Of a DNA stretch of 64,000 nucleotides, positions 58,364 to 64,000 are shown in pieces; the stretch's first letter is position 1; each line of letters begins with the position of its first letter. The position numbers and the translations under genes were made by a program. The stretch is taken from assembly GCA_030549495.1 (NCBI GenBank), contig JAUIRK010001033.1:62001-126000 (forward strand). Direction: 5' to 3'. Origin of the DNA: Nectonema munidae (Eukaryota; Nematomorpha; Nectonematoida; Nectonematidae). The notes below the pieces were generated by a model. It ran no database searches, was not told where the DNA came from, and saw only the letters and a list, made by a program, of their open reading frames with translations.

Positions 58364-61042
58364 ATGCTCAAATTTTTACACTTCAACATCAACGGCTTGG
58401 CTAAGAAACGTAGTGCTCTAATTGAGCTCCTTACCGAAAATAATATAGATGTCTTCTCTCTAAATGAAGTCAAATCTCAAGCCAAATATTCCATCCGCAT
58501 CCTCGGATATAGGACATTTGTGCATCCTGGTACAAGCCACTCGCGAGGTCTAGCGATGGGTGTGCGAGAGGGGTTAAAGGTTTCCAGTTTCACGATAAGT
58601 GACTCTGGAGGCTCGATGGCACTGAAGCTTGATCTTGGCAGAGCTGGACATTTAGTTGTGCTGGGTTGTTACAACCCGCCTAGTAACCCTCTGTTGGACT
58701 ACGAATTTATTGAAAGATATCTTCGCTCCTCCGATAAGGTGCTACTACTAGGTGACCTAAACGCTCACCACACTAGACTGTTTAGTGAAACCAATAGCGC
58801 GGCTGGCACCGACTTACTCAAGTTGGTAGAGGATTCGTATGCGTTTATCGCTAACGATCCAACACCGACTCGTGAAAAGAATGTGTTAGACCTTGCAATC
58901 ATGTCTTTTAATCTAAGACCACTTCTAGCCTCAATAGTGGTTATCCAGGATTGCTGTGTATCTGATCACAAGCCCTTGTTGGTCACAGTTTCTTTAGGTC
59001 CACAATTCACGGCTGACAAGGGAAATTTAGCGAAGAGGTGGGTCTTCAGCCAAGCCAACTGGGATAGGTTTAGGTCGCTACTAAATGATTCAGCCCCGCG
59101 GGTCATGATGTGCATAGGAGTAAAACCTCCTGAGGAACTCGCGGAGTGTGTCAACGATGCTATTCTCTCCGCGGCACGAGAGGCAGTTCCCTTGAAGGAG
59201 GTTAGAAAATACGAAAATCCAATTCCGAAGAATGTCCTATTACTCATCAAAGAAAAACGAGCTCTCTATAGAAAATACATTCACACTAGGGACGCCGAGA
59301 CAAAGAATCTCATCAATCGATTACAAAAACTCATTAGGAAAAAGCTCGGCGAAACCACATCTAGGAAAGTCACAAGTATCACAAAAGCCTCTAACCCGCT
59401 ACAGGGCTCTTCGAAGTTCTGGAACCTGGTTAGAGGTCTGAAGCCTGGCTGCAAAGGTCCAACGTCGGTCACTTGGAATAACCGAACAGCCATTGAGGCG
59501 GAAGATAAATGTGCACTGCTTGCTGATTATTACGAAGATGTGTATAGGACAAATCCAGGTCCGAAAAATTTTAATTCTGAAATTGAGTTTTTTAGGCGTT
59601 TACCTGCGACGAACGACACTAACTTCATCCTAGAGGACCTGGTTCAAATCATTAAAAAGCTTAAAGCTAGGAAAGCGGCGGGTTGGGATGAAGTTAGTAA
59701 TCTATTCATCAAGAATCTTCCCCCTAGGTTTAGGGACGTCTTGCTGGCAATATATAACTCTTTTATAAAAGATGGGTTTTACCCAGACTGCTATAAAAGG
59801 GCTATACTTATTTGTGTGCCAAAGGCTGGCAAGAAGAGCGGCAAACCGAGTGACCTACGGCCTATCAGTCTTCTCCCTTGCCTGAGCAAAGTGTATGACA
59901 AATTAATTTTTGGAGTACTCGATGCTTGGTGCAAGGAGCATGCAATTATCCCAAAAGAACAGTTTGGATTTCAAAAAGGTTTGTCAACAAATCATGCTCT
60001 GCTTACCTTGCATCATGATGTTGCAAAAAGCTTAAATGATGGCCTCTACGTTGGGATGATATCTTACGACCTGGAGAAGGCTTTTGATACGGTCTGGCAT
60101 GAGGGTTTGCTGTTCAAACTAAGTAGCATGTTTGTGCCATCATGTATCTTCAAGGTAGTTCACAGTTTCCTTTCTCGACGCTCATTTCAGATCAGAATAA
60201 ATAATAAATTTTCAAGGAGAATAAGCCTAGGCCGCGGGGTCCCCCAAGGTTCACCTCTAAGCCCTCTTCTGTTCAACATCTACTTATCGGATATTAGGGA
60301 CTCTTTCAATAAGTCAATCTATGCTAGGATAATCAGTTTCGCAGACGACATATGTGTATATTACTCCGCTAAGCGTGTTCCGCGTATTTGCAAACACCTT
60401 ACGGACGTAAATACCATATTAGGGGGGTATTTCACTGGATGGAACCTTAAGGTGAATTACTCTAAATGCAAGTTCATCATCTTTGGCGCTAATTGTCCCA
60501 AAAATAACCCGCCAACTATAGGGAATATTCCCCGAGTTCGCCACCTAAAATATCTAGGAATCAATTGGGATGCAGGATTTAGTTTTCATCGTGAAGCTCA
60601 CGAAAAGATAAAAAAGGGGAAGAAGGATCTAGCGCTATATGGATGTCTTAAAGACCTTGGGGTCAATTCCACGGTGGTAGGCAAGGTCATTAAAATCCTA
60701 ACAATGCCGAAATTGACTTATGGAAACTGCATTTTGGGATGCCTTCCCTCAACTTGGACCAACAAAATAGATGACCTCGTGTATAAACTTTTTAGGACTG
60801 TTTATGGCAACCCTTTCACTATTGCTCATAGCCGGACCTCCTTTTCCTGGTTCCAGAAAAGGTTGGAGAAATTAAATAAAAAGTTTATTGAAAAATTGAG
60901 AACACACAAGCATTGCCCACAATTATGCCAAGCTTGGGAGCTCACGCAAACCCAGGCTGAAGCGTTCTTGGGGGTATATGCTAAAAAAAAAAGAAAAATT
61001 ATCCTAGGTGACTACCCATATACAATAGCCCCCAAGCAATAG
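58364..61042 (+). CDS. Jockey-like LINE copy B ORF2: AP endonuclease-reverse transcriptase, intact
   Basis: 892 codons without interruption, ATG 26 bp after the ORF1 stop. It nicks target DNA and copies element RNA into it. Endonuclease residues ~1-225: FNINGLAKK, SLNEVKS, LLGDLNAHH (~129) and SDHKPLL (~201). RT ~430-720: GWDEVSNLFI, LRPISLLPCLSKVYDKLI, EQFGFQKGLSTNHALL, YDLEKAFDTVWHEGL (~568), GVPQGSPLSPLLFNIYLSDI (~625), FADDICVYYS (~658, catalytic DD) and LKYLGINWD. The C-terminal thumb region runs to 892 and no RNase H is visible. Length and order fit the Jockey clade. All catalytic signatures I can check are present. Confidence 0.93.
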   Translation: MLKFLHFNINGLAKKRSALIELLTENNIDVFSLNEVKSQAKYSIRILGYRTFVHPGTSHSRGLAMGVREGLKVSSFTISDSGGSMALKLDLGRAGHLVVLGCYNPPSNPLLDYEFIERYLRSSDKVLLLGDLNAHHTRLFSETNSAAGTDLLKLVEDSYAFIANDPTPTREKNVLDLAIMSFNLRPLLASIVVIQDCCVSDHKPLLVTVSLGPQFTADKGNLAKRWVFSQANWDRFRSLLNDSAPRVMMCIGVKPPEELAECVNDAILSAAREAVPLKEVRKYENPIPKNVLLLIKEKRALYRKYIHTRDAETKNLINRLQKLIRKKLGETTSRKVTSITKASNPLQGSSKFWNLVRGLKPGCKGPTSVTWNNRTAIEAEDKCALLADYYEDVYRTNPGPKNFNSEIEFFRRLPATNDTNFILEDLVQIIKKLKARKAAGWDEVSNLFIKNLPPRFRDVLLAIYNSFIKDGFYPDCYKRAILICVPKAGKKSGKPSDLRPISLLPCLSKVYDKLIFGVLDAWCKEHAIIPKEQFGFQKGLSTNHALLTLHHDVAKSLNDGLYVGMISYDLEKAFDTVWHEGLLFKLSSMFVPSCIFKVVHSFLSRRSFQIRINNKFSRRISLGRGVPQGSPLSPLLFNIYLSDIRDSFNKSIYARIISFADDICVYYSAKRVPRICKHLTDVNTILGGYFTGWNLKVNYSKCKFIIFGANCPKNNPPTIGNIPRVRHLKYLGINWDAGFSFHREAHEKIKKGKKDLALYGCLKDLGVNSTVVGKVIKILTMPKLTYGNCILGCLPSTWTNKIDDLVYKLFRTVYGNPFTIAHSRTSFSWFQKRLEKLNKKFIEKLRTHKHCPQLCQAWELTQTQAEAFLGVYAKKKRKIILGDYPYTIAPKQ

Positions 61043-61689
61043 GGAATTCTGCGTTCTGCGATATAGTTCTGTTTTTTTCTGAGTTCTAGATCCGCCTACT
61101 TAAATTTAGGATTGGCACAAGGTATAAGTCCCAAAACAGTTTCATCTTACGAGCTAGGTTAGGCATAGTCGGTAATCTGGCCTCTACAGGAGTCCGCTTG
61201 TAGGACCGTTTAAACATACATTCCAATATTAAAACATATATCCTAGGGACGACATTTAGGGATGGAGTCAAATTCCAGGGGTAGATTGTTCCTAACCTAG
61301 CATGCCTTAAATTATGTATATCTTTCTTAACCCTATAACATGTATCAAATATTATTTATTAATAATATATAAGATATTGCATGCCTTCAAACGCTTCTAT
61401 TTTTGTAGCATATACCTTTTATAATCATATTCTTTTATTTAGGAACAAGATACATTCCGTTGTGCCGGTTTTTTACCCTGGTTTTCTTCCTCTGAAGAAT
61501 TCAAAGGTTTTTACGGTTAGGTAGTGCTCTAGCGACGCGATTCTACGTGGTTAGTAATCAAGCTATCACTAGACAATAAGTTTGTTTCCCAAATTGGGAG
61601 CGTTCGCGTTAGGATTGTATCGTTCTCTCAGTTGTATTTATATATTGTCTCATAAATTCTTGTAAAATACTATATATAATAGAGCTATT

Positions 61690-61805
61690 CTTTTGTAACA
61701 AGGGCCGATTGGTGTTTAGTGGGATGGAAAGTCCAGTTAGACTTGGACTCAGCATTCCGGGCGGGCCACGATATCCGAAAGGATGGGTGCGAACGTCACA
61801 AAACA
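61690..61805 (+). other. Conserved structured 3'UTR end of the Jockey-like LINE (copy B)
   Basis: Counterpart of 55925-56065. Stem AGTCCAGT-TAGA-CTTGGACT keeps pairing with one wobble and one mismatch, and ATCC-GAAA-GGAT is unchanged. The tail follows directly. Confidence 0.6.
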
Positions 61806-61842
61806 ACTTAATTAATTAATAATTAATTAATATACATTTTTA

Positions 61843-63025
61843 ATAAATGAAACACAAAATATAAAAAATACTCATGTCTTAATGTAATTTGCCTCTTTGT
61901 GAACAGAAAGAGGAACTAAGTAAGATTCAGTATTTGATTGAAAGGGGTTCTCGATGCTATGTTGATCGAACAAGAATCCCTGCTTGATATATGCAACAAA
62001 ACCGCACACATGTATTTAACGTTTTGTCTCTAAATATTTTATATTCTAACATTGTATACTCTTTCATTACTTTTTCAGAATATAATTATGAATGTTTTTA
62101 TTTCAAACATCAAATACGATTTTTAATCGCTGCTTACGCCTCCAATTTTCCTTTTTGCGTGCTTGCGAAAGTCAAATAGCACACCATAATAGGATATCAA
62201 TTTCAGATGCAACAATAAAACGTCATAAAATGTTGTGAATGTTGCGTGAATAAAAACGAATATCCATAAGATTGCATTTACTTAAATACTTATATTTTAT
62301 CACCCGATTTATGTGTGTTCTTTCCTCTAATTCAGGCATTATTAACATAAAATTTGGCTCAAATCCAAGCAATATGGTGCATATACCTGCCCTTTGTTAG
62401 AATGAGCTTTCATTCCTCATCCAATTCTTAGAATGAGTTTTTGCAGTGGATAGCGCTTTTGTGTAAAATAAGGGCAGACACAATTTTTCTTTTTAGCTTC
62501 ATATCTTAAAAAATGCATGATCACTAATCAAAAATACTTTTACAAAATAAATCAGCTACATTTATTCATAATTATAAGTAATCTAGTTTTGTCTATATGA
62601 GCTTTTCTCATTAAAAACAAAAAAATTAAGTTAACTAATTATTTAAATTAATGTAATAAATATTTGTTCTAACATATCAGTTTTTCTCAAGTGTCATCTT
62701 TAAGTCTTTAATACAGTTTAGATTGGTCGCTATGTATACCCTTTCTCATCGTCTAGGCCAAATTTAGATCATTTTTGCCCCCTGTAACAATGGATCTACA
62801 CATTTATTTAAAAAAAGAATTAATTTTATTAGAGAGAATTCAGTAACGGTCAACACGTTTATATACATTAGAAATACAAATAGTAAAATCTTTTTAGCCT
62901 ACTCAACAGTTGATTGATATTTGTACACAAGTTAGATAAGTTTTTAAAAGAAAACTTAGACTTTGAATTATTTTAGACAGAGAGTATATCAAGTTTTTTA
63001 CAATTCAAGAGATTTTAATTTATTA
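61843..63025. other. No recognisable gene
   Basis: AT-rich flank of copy B. Short frames such as 61991-62179 carry no recognisable motif. Confidence 0.5.
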
Positions 63026-63170
63026 AGCCGACACTAGATATTAAGCTCGTTTCCCAATTTGGAAGCTGTATTCACATATGTTAAATATATAACTAAAGTA
63101 TATCAAGATATAGCTATACAGTGCAAGAGGCCGTCTAGGCTTTCAGTGAGATGGAAAGTCAGCTTGTTAG
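63025..63170 (+). mobile_element. Diverged 3'UTR fragment related to the Jockey-like LINE
   Basis: CACTAGATATTAAGCTCGTT then TCCCAATTTGG, AAGATATAGCTATACAG and GTGAGATGGAAAGTC follow the order of the LINE 3'UTR (ACTAGACAATAAGTTTGTTT then CCCAAATTGGG, AGATATAGATATGCAG, GTGGGATGGAAAGTC). The hairpins are lost. An old truncated copy or related subfamily. Confidence 0.6.
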
Positions 63171-64000
63171 TACACAGATAAACGTCTCGTTCTTTCTCTT
63201 CTCATTCAGCTTCAATTCTCAAAAAATTCTTTTTTGTTTGTTCTGGATAGAAACCATTAGTATATTATATATATCGTTGTTAGATGTGTTTTTATTTATT
63301 TTTCGTTACTAATATACTTTATTTCAGCCTTTTGAACAAAAAAGTAAAAAAATAAATAAAAAATAATAATAAATCTCAAGTATTACTTTTATATTGTTAT
63401 CAACTATTTATTCTATATATAATATTTTCCTTTATTATATTTTTTTTACAAAATAATCTTCTTCTTCTTCTATAAAAAATATTCATATTTCTATAAAGCT
63501 GATTTTTCTCAATTTTTTACCATTAAACCATTGATATGTTAGTCTAATATATCTTCTTTATAAAGGTGCAGTATCTCTCCAAGCCTTACATTTGGTTTAA
63601 GTTAAACTTTTACTAACTTTTAAATATTTTTCAAATAATTCGTTGCTTCGCTTTTTATCATCGATTCTCTCTATTTGCGTACTCGGTATTTCAAAATTAT
63701 TTTTTAAATTTTCAGATTTCAATTCTGTTCTCAACTTGAGTAATTTGAATCATTTTATCAAGTATTTTATTGCCATTTAATTCATTTATATTTCCTTTCG
63801 ATTATTTTCAGTTTTTTCCACACATTTAATTTTGTATTAACATTAATTGATCATGACATTTAGTTTCTTTCATAATGAAATCCTTTTGGACAAGAAATTG
63901 ATGCTGTCATTTAAAGATTACCGTGGGATTATATGGATCCGATGGTGATTATTTGTTAGATTTTATTTATTGCATCATCCTGGTACAAACAATCTTCTAA
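63171..64000. other. No recognisable gene
   Basis: AT-rich, with a short CTTCTTCTTCTTCT run at 63460-63473. Nothing else could be supported. Confidence 0.5.

Larger units (their letters stand above)
57229..61828 (+). mobile_element. Jockey-like LINE, copy B (recent, 5'-truncated)
   Basis: Flanked by an exact 14-bp duplication AATATACATTTTTA (57215-57228 and 61829-61842), so both ends are fixed. It starts inside ORF1 (about 38 codons of the copy A frame are missing), with an intact ORF2, ~770-bp 3'UTR and a (TTAA)n-type tail at 61806-61828. Truncation at the 5' end is the usual result of incomplete reverse transcription. The perfect TSD and open ORF2 say it inserted recently. GC content is well above the host background. 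Confidence 0.95.

Noticed and set aside
1-64000. CRISPR arrays, operons, riboswitches, bacterial promoters
   Set aside because: The sequence is eukaryotic in every respect. The tandem arrays present are satellites or minisatellites without spacer variation.

Overview
The window looks like repeat-rich chromosomal DNA of an invertebrate animal, most likely an arthropod. The background is very AT-rich, with no operons, rRNA or confident tRNA. It is packed with non-LTR retrotransposons (CR1-like and Jockey-like), piggyBac, hAT and MULE remnants, one Ty3/gypsy fossil, tRNA-derived SINEs and several MITEs. A crustacean such as a copepod would fit, but the species cannot be fixed from sequence alone.

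Layout. 1-4.7 kb: a nearly intact CR1-like LINE (PHD-like/zinc-knuckle ORF1, EN-RT ORF2). 4.8-7.8 kb: a 15/16-bp minisatellite running into a piggyBac transposase remnant, then a MULE remnant. 8.1-10.8 kb: an unexplained GC-richer open frame, LINE 3' ends, a small MITE and copy A of an unclassified repeat. 11.28-12.18 kb: 301 uninterrupted GAA units fused to a minus-strand LINE. 12.2-16.9 kb: two minus-strand LINE remnants and a minus-strand piggyBac with its TTAA-bounded end. 18.6-22.8 kb: a decayed Jockey-like copy, inverted copy B of the unclassified repeat, and a 145-150 bp satellite ending at a piggyBac-type terminus. 22.8-26.7 kb: a hAT transposase relic split by a Ty3/gypsy fossil with short LTRs and a 5-bp target duplication. 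26.8-38.7 kb: LINE fragments, a SINE, a third piggyBac remnant, a MITE with 8-bp TSD, and an AC-rich minus-strand LINE.

40.2-48.8 kb holds the best candidates for host coding exons, all on the minus strand. One exon (40197-40449) is dense in dibasic sites and contains KR-YRTSDFL-G-KKKR, the layout of an amidated neuropeptide. An upstream exon (44377-44624) begins with a signal-peptide-like hydrophobic stretch and has a compatible splice phase. Together they suggest a secreted peptide precursor resembling EFLamide. A further 78-codon candidate first exon lies at 48559-48792.

50-62 kb is dominated by two same-orientation copies of a Jockey-like LINE. Copy A (to 56079) is broken at several points, and a 798-bp non-autonomous hAT lies just upstream, perhaps in its 5'UTR. 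Copy B (57229-61828) has an exact 14-bp target-site duplication and an uninterrupted 892-codon EN-RT ORF, so it is a recent insertion, though 5'-truncated within ORF1. Both share 3'UTR hairpins. The remaining DNA is AT-rich and shows no recognisable genes.
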